The notes below the pieces were generated by a model that was not told where the DNA came from, did no database searches, and saw only the letters and a list, made by a program, of their open reading frames with translations. Both the position numbers and the translations under genes were made by a program. Shown here piece after piece: positions 11,372 through 19,929 of a DNA stretch of 64,000 bases (its first letter is position 1; every line of letters starts with the position of its first letter). Origin of the DNA: Gemella haemolysans ATCC 10379. GTDB lineage: Bacteria > Bacillota > Bacilli > Staphylococcales > Gemellaceae. The stretch is from positions 124,001-188,000 of the forward strand of contig NZ_ACDZ02000008.1 of NCBI RefSeq assembly GCF_000173915.1, written 5' to 3'.

Positions 11372-12103
11372 TTATCTTTTCGCTATAAAAGCTAATGTCT
11401 TTTCATCTGAATTCTCTTCGTTATATTCGAAACCATCAAATTTGATCTGTTTCATTTCATCTACCGAAGAAACTTTATTTTTTACAAGCTCAGTTAAAAA
11501 CTTACCTCTAGCTTTTTTCGATATTGTAGAGTGCACTTTTAGCACCCCTTCTTTTTCTTCCATAAAGCTAAGTCTAATAAATCCATCCCTCTGTTTTTTT
11601 GAAAATACTTCTTCAAATTCACTAGAAAGTAATGACACGACTAATTTTTCACCCTTGATACTCTTATCATAATCTTCACGCCAGAAGTTTTTCAATGACT
11701 GACTTGATATTTTGATATTTTGTAAAAAGTCTAATCTATGCTCTTGAATTAAATCATAAGCACCTATTACACCATATAAAGATGTTGTAATAAAAACATT
11801 TTCTTTTATATATTTCTTATCAGTCTCATCAAAACCAGCACGATCTATATTTCTATACATTAGACCATTAAATAGCTCCAATGCCTCAAAACTTTTTGCT
11901 GTTTTGTTATTTATTTTTTCCCAACGAGAAAATTCTTCCACAGCCTTCTCATCTTTGATTTTGTAGACCTTCGCCAAGTCTTCCACACTTAATTTAGCTA
12001 TTTCACTTACTATTTCAGTACTTTTGTCGCTCAGACTTATCTTTTTATGAGGAATAGCCTTCTTGTTTAATTCTTTGGCTGTTGGTATTAAGATTTTCAT
12101 CAT
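11372..12103 (-). CDS. yaaA: Peroxide stress protein YaaA (UPF0246)
   Basis: The 243-residue protein starts MMKILIPTAKELN and has the family's features: a conserved ALELFNGLMYRNID segment, ITTSLYGVIGAYDLIQEHRLDF, and a C-terminal basic part with SKKARGKFLTELV. E. coli YaaA is a DNA-binding protein that lowers free iron under peroxide stress. The start codon overlaps the stop of the upstream acidic protein gene by one base (TAATG), so the two are co-translated. Confidence 0.85.
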   Translation of the reverse strand: MMKILIPTAKELNKKAIPHKKISLSDKSTEIVSEIAKLSVEDLAKVYKIKDEKAVEEFSRWEKINNKTAKSFEALELFNGLMYRNIDRAGFDETDKKYIKENVFITTSLYGVIGAYDLIQEHRLDFLQNIKISSQSLKNFWREDYDKSIKGEKLVVSLLSSEFEEVFSKKQRDGFIRLSFMEEKEGVLKVHSTISKKARGKFLTELVKNKVSSVDEMKQIKFDGFEYNEENSDEKTLAFIAKR

Positions 12104-12516
12104 TATTCCTCTTCTTCAGGTAATTCTAAGAAACTATTTTCTATTAAACTTTCAACTTCCATTAATACAAAGTTGTACTCTGTTGCTTCTACAGCTGGAT
12201 CAATAATTAATGTATTAAAGTAACCTACTACGAAATCACGGTTAGCGATTTCTAGTTTAAACATATATTCACTGATTTCATCTACTAAAAACGCTGTTTC
12301 TTTAAGCACTTTGTCTTCATAAGTGTTAGCGTAGTGAACTGTTTCTAAAAGTCTGCGGATTTCTAAGTCTGCGTGCTCTTTAGCAAAACGATCACGAATG
12401 TGTTTTGCAAGTTCCTCAGCTTTAAGGTCTTCTGTATTAATATTTTCTTTTTTTAGTACGTCTTTCTCTTCTAATTTTGCTAATAATACTGTTAAAGATT
12501 GGTGTAATGTATTCAT
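12103..12516 (-). CDS. Small acidic protein of unknown function
   Basis: The 137-residue protein is helical and acidic, ending in PEEEE. It has no signal peptide or membrane segment and I do not recognise the family. TAGGAG precedes the ATG, and the TAATG overlap with yaaA marks a two-gene operon. Codon use matches its neighbours, so it is a real gene. Confidence 0.75.
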   Translation of the reverse strand: MNTLHQSLTVLLAKLEEKDVLKKENINTEDLKAEELAKHIRDRFAKEHADLEIRRLLETVHYANTYEDKVLKETAFLVDEISEYMFKLEIANRDFVVGYFNTLIIDPAVEATEYNFVLMEVESLIENSFLELPEEEE

Positions 12517-12742
12517 TTAATTTTCTCCTATATTTACAATAAATTTTTTAAAACTTCCTCTATATATTTTATAAGAAAAACATGAAAAACGCTAATAATA
12601 CGCTACATACATAACTACGCTAGATTCCAAAGAAATCTATATTATGTACTGTTATTTTATTAGTGTAGTAGAACTGACTAGAACTAAATACTACTAATGA
12701 AAATTACAACATAAATAAATACAGTTCTCTCTCTATATTGTT

Positions 12743-12771
12743 TTGACAGCGTTTTCTATAAATGCTATAAT
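12743..12771 (+). promoter_or_regulatory. Perfect consensus sigma-A promoter
   Basis: TTGACA (12743-12748) and TATAAT (12766-12771) are separated by 17 bases, a full consensus match. It reads towards the 46-codon gene at 12953, leaving an untranslated leader of about 175 bases. Confidence 0.8.
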
Positions 12772-12952
12772 ATAAGTAAGATATAGTATATATTTTACTA
12801 TACATTTAACATTATTATAAGATAGTTTTGCTATAAAAAAAATTTATAATTAATAATATAAAGAAAAATGATTTAAAAAATTATGAAATTGATTATGGGG
12901 ATTTAAAATATAAAGATTTAATTTCGGGAATTTTTAAGAGGGAGGTCATTAT

Positions 12953-13093
12953 ATGAGTAACGAAGATAGATTAAAAATTATAATAGTATTATTAATAATA
13001 CTTATTATGACAATAATTTTTTGTACAATAACTATAATTGAAAAACTAGACTTAGTACAACACTCTCCAAGTCTAGTAAGAATTGTAGGATAA
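12953..13093 (+). CDS. 46-residue single-span membrane peptide
   Basis: A short gene with a strong GGGAGG site seven bases before ATG. The product starts with a charged MSNEDRLK, has one hydrophobic stretch of about 21 residues rich in isoleucine, and ends with a short soluble tail. It is preceded by a perfect promoter and a long leader, and followed by a copy of the window's repeat hairpin that can serve as terminator. Size and topology resemble small membrane stress peptides or type I toxins, but no antisense RNA promoter was evident. Function unknown. Confidence 0.55.
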   Translation: MSNEDRLKIIIVLLIILIMTIIFCTITIIEKLDLVQHSPSLVRIVG

Positions 13094-13113
13094 AGTATGT
13101 CTTTAAAGCACTT

Positions 13114-13182
13114 AAAATCGGGAGCGACTCAAAAATCGTGATTGTAGAGTAACAAGATTTTGTCGAGTCAACCCCGATTTTA
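13114..13182. repeat. Partial copy of the dispersed repeat (first hairpin only)
   Basis: Arms AAAATCGGGAGCGACTC and GAGTCAACCCCGATTTT enclose a variant of the family core (CAAAAATCGTGATT...AAGATTTTGTCGAGTC). It lies between the 46-codon gene and the glpK -10 and probably terminates the former. Confidence 0.7.
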
Positions 13183-13190
13183 TTGTATGG

Positions 13191-13196
13191 TATAAT
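13191..13196 (+). promoter_or_regulatory. Extended -10 element before glpK
   Basis: TGGTATAAT lies about 30 bases before the glpK ATG. The -35 region falls inside the repeat hairpin and is poor. Confidence 0.5.
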
Positions 13197-13225
13197 ATAA
13201 ATGAAATAATTATTCGAGGTGAAGT

Positions 13226-14722
13226 ATGAAAAAATATGTAATGGCAATAGATCAAGGCACTACTAGTTCTAGAGCTATAATATTCAATAAAAAAGCAGAA
13301 ATAATAACAAGTAGCCAAAAAGAATTCCCTCAGATTTTCCCTCAATCAGGTTGGGTTGAACATGATGCTAATACAATTTGGAATTCAGTACAATCGGTTA
13401 TTGCAGAAGCATTTATCGAAAGTGGTATAAAACCAAATCAAATAGATAGCATTGGAATTACAAACCAACGCGAAACTACTGTCATTTGGGACAAAAAGAC
13501 TGGACTACCTATTTATAATGCAATAGTTTGGCAAAGTAGACAAAGTGCTGATATAGCTAATAAATTAGTAAACGATGGTTATAAAGATATGATTCATCAG
13601 AAAACTGGTTTAGTCGTCGATGCCTATTTCTCTGCGACTAAAATACGTTGGATATTAGATAATGTACCTGGTGCACAACAACGTGCCGAAAATGGAGAAT
13701 TACTATTTGGAACTATCGATACATGGCTAATTTGGAAACTTACAGGTGGAAAAACTCACGTTACAGACTACACAAATGCAGCTAGAACAATGCTATTTAA
13801 TATTAAAGACTTAACTTGGGATAAAGAAATTTTAGAAATTCTAAATATACCAAAATCCTTATTACCAGACGTTAAATCCAACTCAGAAGTATACGGAAAA
13901 ACTATAGATTATCATTTCTACGGGGGCGAAGTTACAATAAGCGGACTAGCAGGTGACCAACAAGCAGCACTTTTCGGGCAACTTGCCTTCGATAAAGGAA
14001 TGATAAAAAACACATACGGCACAGGTTCGTTCATCATAATGAATACAGGTGAAACTATGGAACTTTCAAAAAATAATCTATTAACTACTATAAGTTTTGG
14101 AATTAATGGAAAAGTTTATTATGCTCTAGAGGGTTCAATCTTCATCGCCGGCAGTGCAGTTCAATGGTTAAGAGATGGATTACGTCTAATTAAAAAGTCA
14201 TCTGAAACACAAGTGTTAGCTTACAACTCTAAAAATAATAACGAAGTATATCTAGTACCTGCCTTTACAGGATTAGGTGCTCCATATTGGAATCCAGATG
14301 CTCGTGGAACTATCTTCGGCTTAACACGTGCTACTACTAAAGAAGATCTAGTGAAGGCTACATTGCAGTCAATTGCCTACCAAGTACGTGATATAATCGA
14401 TACTATGAAAATCGATGCTAAGGTAGAAATCCCCCTTCTTAAAGTTGATGGAGGTGCTGCAAACAATGATTATCTATTAGAATTCCAAGCTAACATCCTA
14501 GGTGTTAAAGTTGCACGAGCTGAAAACTTAGAAACTACGGCTTTGGGGGCGGCATTCCTAGCAGGACTAGCCACTGGATATTGGGAAAGCTTAGATGAGC
14601 TTAAGAATCTAAACACTGCAGGAAAACTATTTGTTCCTACGATGGAAAAAGAAGAACGCGAAAAACTTTACAAAGGTTGGAAACGTGCAGTAAAAGCTAC
14701 ACAGATTTTTGCGGAAGAATAG
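13226..14722 (+). CDS. glpK: Glycerol kinase
   Basis: The 498-residue FGGY-family kinase makes glycerol 3-phosphate from glycerol and ATP. It shows [12 protein letters not shown] (residues 6-17), [10 protein letters not shown] (about 80-90), [22 protein letters not shown] (about 245), NTYGTGSFI, and the C-terminal FGGY-type signature region with [16 protein letters not shown]. Length is that of the family. GAGGTGA precedes the ATG. No glpF or glpO gene flanks it, so uptake must be encoded elsewhere. A phosphate-ester antiporter gene at 36943 could feed the same pool. Confidence 0.97.
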   Translation: MKKYVMAIDQGTTSSRAIIFNKKAEIITSSQKEFPQIFPQSGWVEHDANTIWNSVQSVIAEAFIESGIKPNQIDSIGITNQRETTVIWDKKTGLPIYNAIVWQSRQSADIANKLVNDGYKDMIHQKTGLVVDAYFSATKIRWILDNVPGAQQRAENGELLFGTIDTWLIWKLTGGKTHVTDYTNAARTMLFNIKDLTWDKEILEILNIPKSLLPDVKSNSEVYGKTIDYHFYGGEVTISGLAGDQQAALFGQLAFDKGMIKNTYGTGSFIIMNTGETMELSKNNLLTTISFGINGKVYYALEGSIFIAGSAVQWLRDGLRLIKKSSETQVLAYNSKNNNEVYLVPAFTGLGAPYWNPDARGTIFGLTRATTKEDLVKATLQSIAYQVRDIIDTMKIDAKVEIPLLKVDGGAANNDYLLEFQANILGVKVARAENLETTALGAAFLAGLATGYWESLDELKNLNTAGKLFVPTMEKEEREKLYKGWKRAVKATQIFAEE

Positions 14723-14791
14723 AATATCAAAATACGAAAAGATTGCTTAGAAATAGTCTTAAAATAATACTTTAAAATCACCTTATTTTCT

Positions 14792-14820
14792 TTGAAACCT
14801 AGTCTGTCTTCTGCTATAAT
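14792..14820 (+). promoter_or_regulatory. Promoter of the type I toxin mRNA
   Basis: TTGAAA (14792-14797), 17 bases, TATAAT (14815-14820). The mRNA would have about 115 bases of leader before the toxin start. Confidence 0.75.
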
Positions 14821-14892
14821 CAAAGATGGAGAGAGAAGTTAGGGGGTATAATACTCCCGATAAAGATGGTGGCTACTTTTCTATGGAAGGAG

Positions 14893-14991
14893 ATGGTGCT
14901 TATGCTCATAAGTAACAAAATCTGGACGAAAGGAGTAGCAAGTTGTCTGCATATGAAATCATACAAACGATTATTGGAATTAACCTTTTGA
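14893..14991 (+). other. 32-codon upstream ORF overlapping the toxin gene
   Basis: AAGGAG immediately precedes ATG-GTG-CTT; the frame runs 32 codons and overlaps the toxin start in another frame. It may couple or limit toxin translation, or be incidental. The peptide has no recognisable features. Confidence 0.3.
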
Positions 14992-15047
14992 TTGTTACAA
15001 TAGTTGGTGTATGCATCTCAGCATTAAAAAAAGACAATAAAAAATAA
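14943..15047 (+). CDS. Putative holin-like type I toxin (Hol_Tox family)
   Basis: The 34-residue peptide reads SAYEIIQTIIG at the start, then a hydrophobic helix of about 18 residues, and ends ALKKDNKK. That is the standard pattern of the small 'putative holin-like toxin' peptides of Firmicutes, related in design to TxpA/BsrG. The start is TTG with AAGGAG eight bases upstream. Its expected target is the cell membrane. The mRNA has its own promoter, a long structured leader, and a terminator shared with a convergent antisense RNA at 15036-15138. Confidence 0.8.
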   Translation: MSAYEIIQTIIGINLLIVTIVGVCISALKKDNKK

Positions 15048-15138
15048 CCATCTTTTATATACTTTGACAGGTTAAGATGATTATTTTTTAATAACACTTA
15101 ATTAGAGTCACCGTCTTTAAAACGGCTCTCTCTTTGAT
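15036..15138 (-). ncRNA. Predicted antisense RNA antitoxin of the holin-like toxin
   Basis: A minus-strand transcript of about 100 bases is predicted from the promoter at 15145-15173 and the hairpin at 15043-15085, which is followed on this strand by ATTTTTTATT. It would contain a 5' hairpin (AGAGCCGT...ACGG) and be fully complementary to the 3' end of the toxin mRNA, the convergent design of txpA/RatA-type loci. The transcript is inferred, not observed. Confidence 0.65.
15043..15090. terminator. Bidirectional terminator shared by toxin mRNA and antisense RNA
   Basis: A 12-bp stem (15043-15054 with 15074-15085, one G-T pair) has T-runs on both strands. Confidence 0.75.
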
Positions 15139-15144
15139 AATTTT

Positions 15145-15173
15145 ATTCTAACATAAATCTAAATATAAATCAA
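15145..15173 (-). promoter_or_regulatory. Promoter of the antisense RNA
   Basis: Minus strand TTGATT (15168-15173), 17 bases, TAGAAT (15145-15150). Confidence 0.65.
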
Positions 15174-15237
15174 AAGTTTTGTTAGATAATATATACAACA
15201 TCTTATTTTCAGAATTCAATAACTTTAGAAAAACAAC

Positions 15238-15269
15238 AGACCTCAAGATTCAAGTGATTTTTGAGGTCT
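15238..15269 (-). terminator. Terminator of the restriction-modification operon
   Basis: Arms AGACCTCAA and TTGAGGTCT with a 14-base loop; minus-strand transcript continues into GTTGTTTTT. It lies about 25 bases past the DUF6161-like gene stop. Confidence 0.65.
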
Positions 15270-15292
15270 ATTACTTATAAATATAACTTCAA

Positions 15293-16582
15293 CTACTTCC
15301 CTAATTTAGAAAATTGGCTTAATAATGCATCAGCATCATTAGAGTTGTCACTCTTAATTAATCCTGTATCTGTTTTTCTAAATAAAGCATTAAAAATTAT
15401 TAATTTTTCTTCCTTATCTACTTCTTTTCCATCTTGAATTAATGCTTGATAAAATCTTGTTAAAGCTGCCTTTTGTTCATATTCCATAGACATATGTTGA
15501 CTTGAAACTATAATTTTAATAATAATTCTTATAATATATATTAAGAAGGATATTAATGCAACATAGATAAAAGATTTTGAAATAAATGGTATTTCCTTTA
15601 CTGTTCCTTGCAAATAATCGTGAATACTGATAACAAAATAACCACTCGATACTAACAACCCTATTATAAAAAACAATAAGCCACCCATCCACCATCTTGA
15701 TTTTATCCTATATTTTGCTGCTCTACTCTCCCATAACGTTTCAGGAGCCTCTAACTGCAATTTACTTTTGTAAGTCTCTTCTAATGTCTCTATTTGTTTT
15801 TCTTTATCATCTCTCCACTCATTAATTTTTGTCTTAAATTCATCTATTTCATTTTTATGTTCATCGAATAAATTAATAATATCTTTATCTTTTTCTTCAA
15901 TAAGATTAGTTGTTTCTTTAAATTTGTCATTAATTTGTGAATCTATTTTCTCTACTTTTTCACTTACTGGTTTCACAACCTCTTTTTGGAAATCTTTAAA
16001 AGGTAAGTCTTCTTTTCTTATCTCTTTATTCAAGACAAATAATGCTGGAATAAAGTTATAATTATACCTACTATTCAAATAACTCCCCAGTTGACTCTTA
16101 TCTTTTTCTATAGATACATAATTTAAAATTGCATCAGATAAGTCGTCTTCTGCCCAACTATTTAGATAATAATCAATAAACATTCGAATCATAGCTATTC
16201 CACTATCTTTATCTGTAGGACTATCTATATTCAATGTATATAACCTTAACTCTTCTGATAGTAACTTATAGCTACTTGTAATATTATTGTATATAAAAGT
16301 ATAAAGTTTTTCCTTTGTAAGTTCATCTTCCTCTTCCAAATAATTTTTAAGATCTTTTATACTTTCATGCCATACATTCCAAATATTGCGTATTTCTATA
16401 CACATTTCTGATTCTAAACTTTTTTCTTCCCAGTACTTTAGATTAGATTCAATTATACTTTCAAGTTCAGAGAATGTTATCTCTTCATCCTTGTAATCTA
16501 TACTGTAATTCTCATTTGAAATCTTAAACTTAACATATTTGTCAATAAAAATAGAAATCTGTGAACTATTATTTTTCGGCAT
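15293..16582 (-). CDS. DUF6161-like coiled-coil membrane protein next to a restriction enzyme
   Basis: The 429-residue protein has a soluble N-terminal part (about 1-200), a charged coiled-coil stretch (about 205-275, many E/K heptads), two membrane helices (about 300-320 and 335-360) and a cytoplasmic tail. The tail pattern SSQHMSMEYEQKAALTRFY, then EEKLIIFNALFRKTDTGLIKSD, matches my memory of DUF6161. Function is unknown. It starts 26 bases after the restriction-modification gene with GGTAAGGAG before its ATG, so it is the second gene of the same operon. A membrane-anchored coiled-coil partner beside a nuclease is reminiscent of effector or sensor subunits in defence systems, but that is inference. 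Confidence 0.7.
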   Translation of the reverse strand: MPKNNSSQISIFIDKYVKFKISNENYSIDYKDEEITFSELESIIESNLKYWEEKSLESEMCIEIRNIWNVWHESIKDLKNYLEEEDELTKEKLYTFIYNNITSSYKLLSEELRLYTLNIDSPTDKDSGIAMIRMFIDYYLNSWAEDDLSDAILNYVSIEKDKSQLGSYLNSRYNYNFIPALFVLNKEIRKEDLPFKDFQKEVVKPVSEKVEKIDSQINDKFKETTNLIEEKDKDIINLFDEHKNEIDEFKTKINEWRDDKEKQIETLEETYKSKLQLEAPETLWESRAAKYRIKSRWWMGGLLFFIIGLLVSSGYFVISIHDYLQGTVKEIPFISKSFIYVALISFLIYIIRIIIKIIVSSQHMSMEYEQKAALTRFYQALIQDGKEVDKEEKLIIFNALFRKTDTGLIKSDNSNDADALLSQFSKLGK

Positions 16583-16608
16583 AAATACTCCTTACCTTAT
16601 CTAAAATT

Positions 16609-19600
16609 TTATCCTTCTATCAACGCTCGTTCTTCTACAGTTATACCATAGATATCGTAGACATAACTATCAATAGCATAATCTGTATCTAGAATTTCTT
16701 CGTTTAAATCTTCTATCTTTTCTCTTAATTCTAATTGCATTTCATAATTTTTATCATTAATTGCTAATTCTAACAATTTATTTAGCTTAAATAATTTTTC
16801 CTTACTCTCTAACATTTTATCAGCTAGATTAGTAAGGTATTCTTCTTGTTCTTGGGTTGGGACTATGATAGGGAGTTTTTTCAAGTACTCTTTATTATAT
16901 TGAAATCCTGAGCTACTTAAAATTATTCCAGCATAAAATGTTTTGTATGCGAACTCAATAAATCTTGAATTTAATAGTGCTAAAATATACTTTATACTTT
17001 CTCCTAACAACATAAATGCTGTCTTATCTATAATAAAACCATCATTATCGAGAAAAAAACTAGCGCCAGTTACTGTTTCACCATAAATAATTTTTTGATT
17101 TTTAAAATCATTTAAATATGCACAATTTCTTAAATTATATGGTGTTTTCCCTTTATCACTTCTTTTACTTAATTTTGGTTCAAATGAATTTAAATGCTCT
17201 TTTACAAAAATATAATCATCTATATTTATCTCTGATATTTTTTCTATACCAATTTTATAGCCATTATGAACATTAATTAAGTATAAATCTGCATAATTTT
17301 TACTATATCTATTTATGTCACGACCTCTTAGTAAAGGTACTAATATTTCTTTATTTTTACGATCTTTTTTTACTAGTTCATCATATTTTTCTTTATCGAT
17401 TATAAATGCATCATTTAAACCAGTTTTTATTCCATAATTGATTTCTATATTCCAATCTCCAAGTGGTTTACCAATAGTATCTATTTTTTCTTTTACTTTT
17501 AATAGCCTATTATCCAAGAAGAGATATCCATCTTTACTAAAATTACTTTGACTAGTTTCAAATATTTTATTATCTTCTTCAGTTAAGACTATTCTAACTT
17601 GGGTATTTTGACGATTTACTTTTTTGGTTATTATTATATTAGTGTTAACCTCCGCATCAGAAAATTGTTTCATACTTCCATGGTCTTCAATTTCAATTAT
17701 AAAATACTTATTTAATAATTGCCGTACATTAGTGCCATACTTCGCTCGAAGCCATTTATTAGAAGTAATATAACCTAAAATTCCACCACTTCTTAGAATA
17801 TTGATTCCTAACTCATAAAAATAACAATACAAGTCTGCAGTTCCCATGAAAGTTAAATACTTTTCTTCTAATACATGTTTTACATCTTTTAATCGTTCTT
17901 GTTTTACATACGGTGGATTCCCGATGACTACATCGAAACCACCTTTTACGAAGACTTCCAAAAACTCTTCTTGAAAATCAAATTCTGTAATAGAGTTCCC
18001 ACTCTTAATATTATCATCTAGATTTGTTAAAGGTTTATCATTAGTTAATGTTCTAAGCCATAGTGACAATTTGCTTATCTCGACACTCTCTGGATTTAAA
18101 TCAACACCATATAAACATTTGATTAAATATTCATTCTCAAGACTGGCATCATACATCTCATCACCATCGAAAAGTTCTTGCGTACGCCCTTTAAGATCGG
18201 CTATACGATCATTAATTTCATCAAGTTCTTTTTTCAAGTAATCATATGCTGCAATTAAAAATGCTCCAGATCCACATGCAGGATCTATAACTTTAATATT
18301 CAATACTTTACTACGATATTCACGCCAAAAAGTCAGGTGTTTTTCAGCTTTAGCACTTAAACCTCGTTGTGTTTCAATACTTTCATCAGTTAACTCTGGT
18401 AATTTTTCAAAACCTAATTCTAACTTTTTATCATTAAGATATTCTCCGATAGATTTTTCAACTATTCCTCTAGTTATACGACTAGGTGTATAGAACACAC
18501 CGTCTTTCTTTCTCTTACCTTTTTTCTTATCAGTCTCGATACCTAAAGCATCATTTTTTAACTCTTCTAAATCACTAATACTCTGTTCAAAGATACGTCC
18601 AAGAATATTCTCATCGACATCAGTATTAAAATCATAGTCTGCAAGTGTTATTAATTCTGTGAATATGATATCGTCTAACACTAAATCATCTAATATCTCA
18701 TCATATTTGAACAATCCACCGTTGAATTTATTAATTCCTTTTTGCTTATTCCCTTTATCAATATTCCTACACAACATAGTAAATAATTCATGTTTTGTTA
18801 CATTCTCATTAGAACTAAGCACCATAGTTTTATAACTATTCGCTGGTATTATGTTTTTATCTTCACAAAAGGCTATGAATAAAAATCTATCTAAAAGTTT
18901 CTGTGATTTTTCAATAAGAACATCAGCATTATATGTTCTATTATCTTCTATGACCTGTGAAACTATTTTACTTCGTATCGTCTTATACCTAGTATAAAAT
19001 TCACGCTCAATTTTTTCTTCTTCTTTAATTTTTAAATTTATTAAGTTTTCTAGTTTTCTATCAAGAATATTTTCTTTTGATAATAAATACAAGAACCTTT
19101 TTAACTCAAAATCATCTTCGAGATCTTCAATATAAAATCTCTCGTATTGATTTTCATCATTCTTATCATATAAACGAATCTCATTGAAATTACTTATTAA
19201 AACCCAACGACAATTCCCTCCAAATTTAGGAGCATATCCAAATCCTTGTTCTACGGGTGTTCTCTTATCACCTACGCGGTTTTGTTTTTTATCTAAATCA
19301 TAATATTTAAAATCTTTTAACTCAACTACAGCCATAACTTTTGATTCATTAGAATTGAATTCTCCTAACACTATATCAGGTTTTTGTCCATCCATATCGG
19401 TTTTTCTTTCTAATTCATATTCCCAAGTTTCATTAAAGCTGTTTTTATATCCTAGAGTTTTCTCAAAAACCTCAGTAGCAAATCTAGCTTGTAATTGTTC
19501 TTCATTGTAATCTTTTATTTTTCCCGATTTAATGAAATTAATAAAATCTTGTATCTTCGCTTTTTTCTCCGACAGTTCCTCTTTACTAATTTCAAAACTC

Positions 19601-19665
19601 TCTAATTTGTACTCAATAAAACTTTCCTTAAATATTCTATTATACTTTTTTCTTATTCTATTCAT
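16609..19665 (-). CDS. Type IIG restriction-modification enzyme (fused nuclease-methyltransferase)
   Basis: The 1018-residue protein combines three parts. An HsdR-N-like PD-(D/E)xK nuclease has PD at 96-97 and ELK at 115-117. The adenine methyltransferase has motif X GVFYTP (389-394), motif I DPACGSG (461-467) and motif IV NPPY (583-586). A C-terminal TaqI/Eco57I-type target-recognition region contains PLLRGRDINRYSK and PIIVPTQEQEEYL. One chain therefore cuts and methylates DNA, typical of type IIG. All key residues are intact. The ribosome binding site is weak (GATAAGAG). The downstream DUF6161-like gene is in the same operon. No separate specificity subunit is present; the target site is unknown. 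Confidence 0.88.
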   Translation of the reverse strand: MNRIRKKYNRIFKESFIEYKLESFEISKEELSEKKAKIQDFINFIKSGKIKDYNEEQLQARFATEVFEKTLGYKNSFNETWEYELERKTDMDGQKPDIVLGEFNSNESKVMAVVELKDFKYYDLDKKQNRVGDKRTPVEQGFGYAPKFGGNCRWVLISNFNEIRLYDKNDENQYERFYIEDLEDDFELKRFLYLLSKENILDRKLENLINLKIKEEEKIEREFYTRYKTIRSKIVSQVIEDNRTYNADVLIEKSQKLLDRFLFIAFCEDKNIIPANSYKTMVLSSNENVTKHELFTMLCRNIDKGNKQKGINKFNGGLFKYDEILDDLVLDDIIFTELITLADYDFNTDVDENILGRIFEQSISDLEELKNDALGIETDKKKGKRKKDGVFYTPSRITRGIVEKSIGEYLNDKKLELGFEKLPELTDESIETQRGLSAKAEKHLTFWREYRSKVLNIKVIDPACGSGAFLIAAYDYLKKELDEINDRIADLKGRTQELFDGDEMYDASLENEYLIKCLYGVDLNPESVEISKLSLWLRTLTNDKPLTNLDDNIKSGNSITEFDFQEEFLEVFVKGGFDVVIGNPPYVKQERLKDVKHVLEEKYLTFMGTADLYCYFYELGINILRSGGILGYITSNKWLRAKYGTNVRQLLNKYFIIEIEDHGSMKQFSDAEVNTNIIITKKVNRQNTQVRIVLTEEDNKIFETSQSNFSKDGYLFLDNRLLKVKEKIDTIGKPLGDWNIEINYGIKTGLNDAFIIDKEKYDELVKKDRKNKEILVPLLRGRDINRYSKNYADLYLINVHNGYKIGIEKISEINIDDYIFVKEHLNSFEPKLSKRSDKGKTPYNLRNCAYLNDFKNQKIIYGETVTGASFFLDNDGFIIDKTAFMLLGESIKYILALLNSRFIEFAYKTFYAGIILSSSGFQYNKEYLKKLPIIVPTQEQEEYLTNLADKMLESKEKLFKLNKLLELAINDKNYEMQLELREKIEDLNEEILDTDYAIDSYVYDIYGITVEERALIEG

Positions 19666-19768
19666 CTCTTATCTCTAAATAATCTTTCAACTAACTATTT
19701 GATTCTAGTTAATTTATTTTAATTATTCCCCTTCTTTCGATACTTTTACAATATCTATTACGTTTACT

Positions 19769-19774
19769 ATTATA
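19769..19774 (-). promoter_or_regulatory. Extended -10 of the restriction-modification operon
   Basis: Minus strand TGATATAAT about 100 bases before the ATG; the -35 position is only a T-run. Confidence 0.45.
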
Positions 19775-19824
19775 TCATATTTTCTGTACATAAAAAAAGA
19801 CACGTAATAGTAAGTTATACTTTC

Positions 19825-19853
19825 TTGAAATAAAATTTTCACAGTGATATAAT
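19825..19853 (+). promoter_or_regulatory. Promoter of the LPNTG surface protein gene
   Basis: TTGAAA (19825-19830), 17 bases, TATAAT (19848-19853) with an extended TGA before the -10. Confidence 0.75.
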
Positions 19854-19865
19854 TGGAGTTATAGG

Positions 19866-19879
19866 TGAAAACGTTTGCC
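19866..19879 (+). promoter_or_regulatory. Candidate CcpA (cre) site
   Basis: TGAAAACGTTTGCC differs from the cre consensus TGWAARCGYTWNCW only at the last base. It lies just downstream of the -10, in the position where CcpA blocks transcription. Confidence 0.5.
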
Positions 19880-19929
19880 TTAAATTGTTAAACTATCAAA
19901 GTTGCAATTTTTATAGAAGAGGTGATTTT

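Noticed and set aside
13032-13345. Two overlapping minus-strand ORFs around the glpK start
   Set aside because: They overlap the glpK promoter and 5' end, lack ribosome sites and are rich in rare residue patterns typical of chance ORFs.
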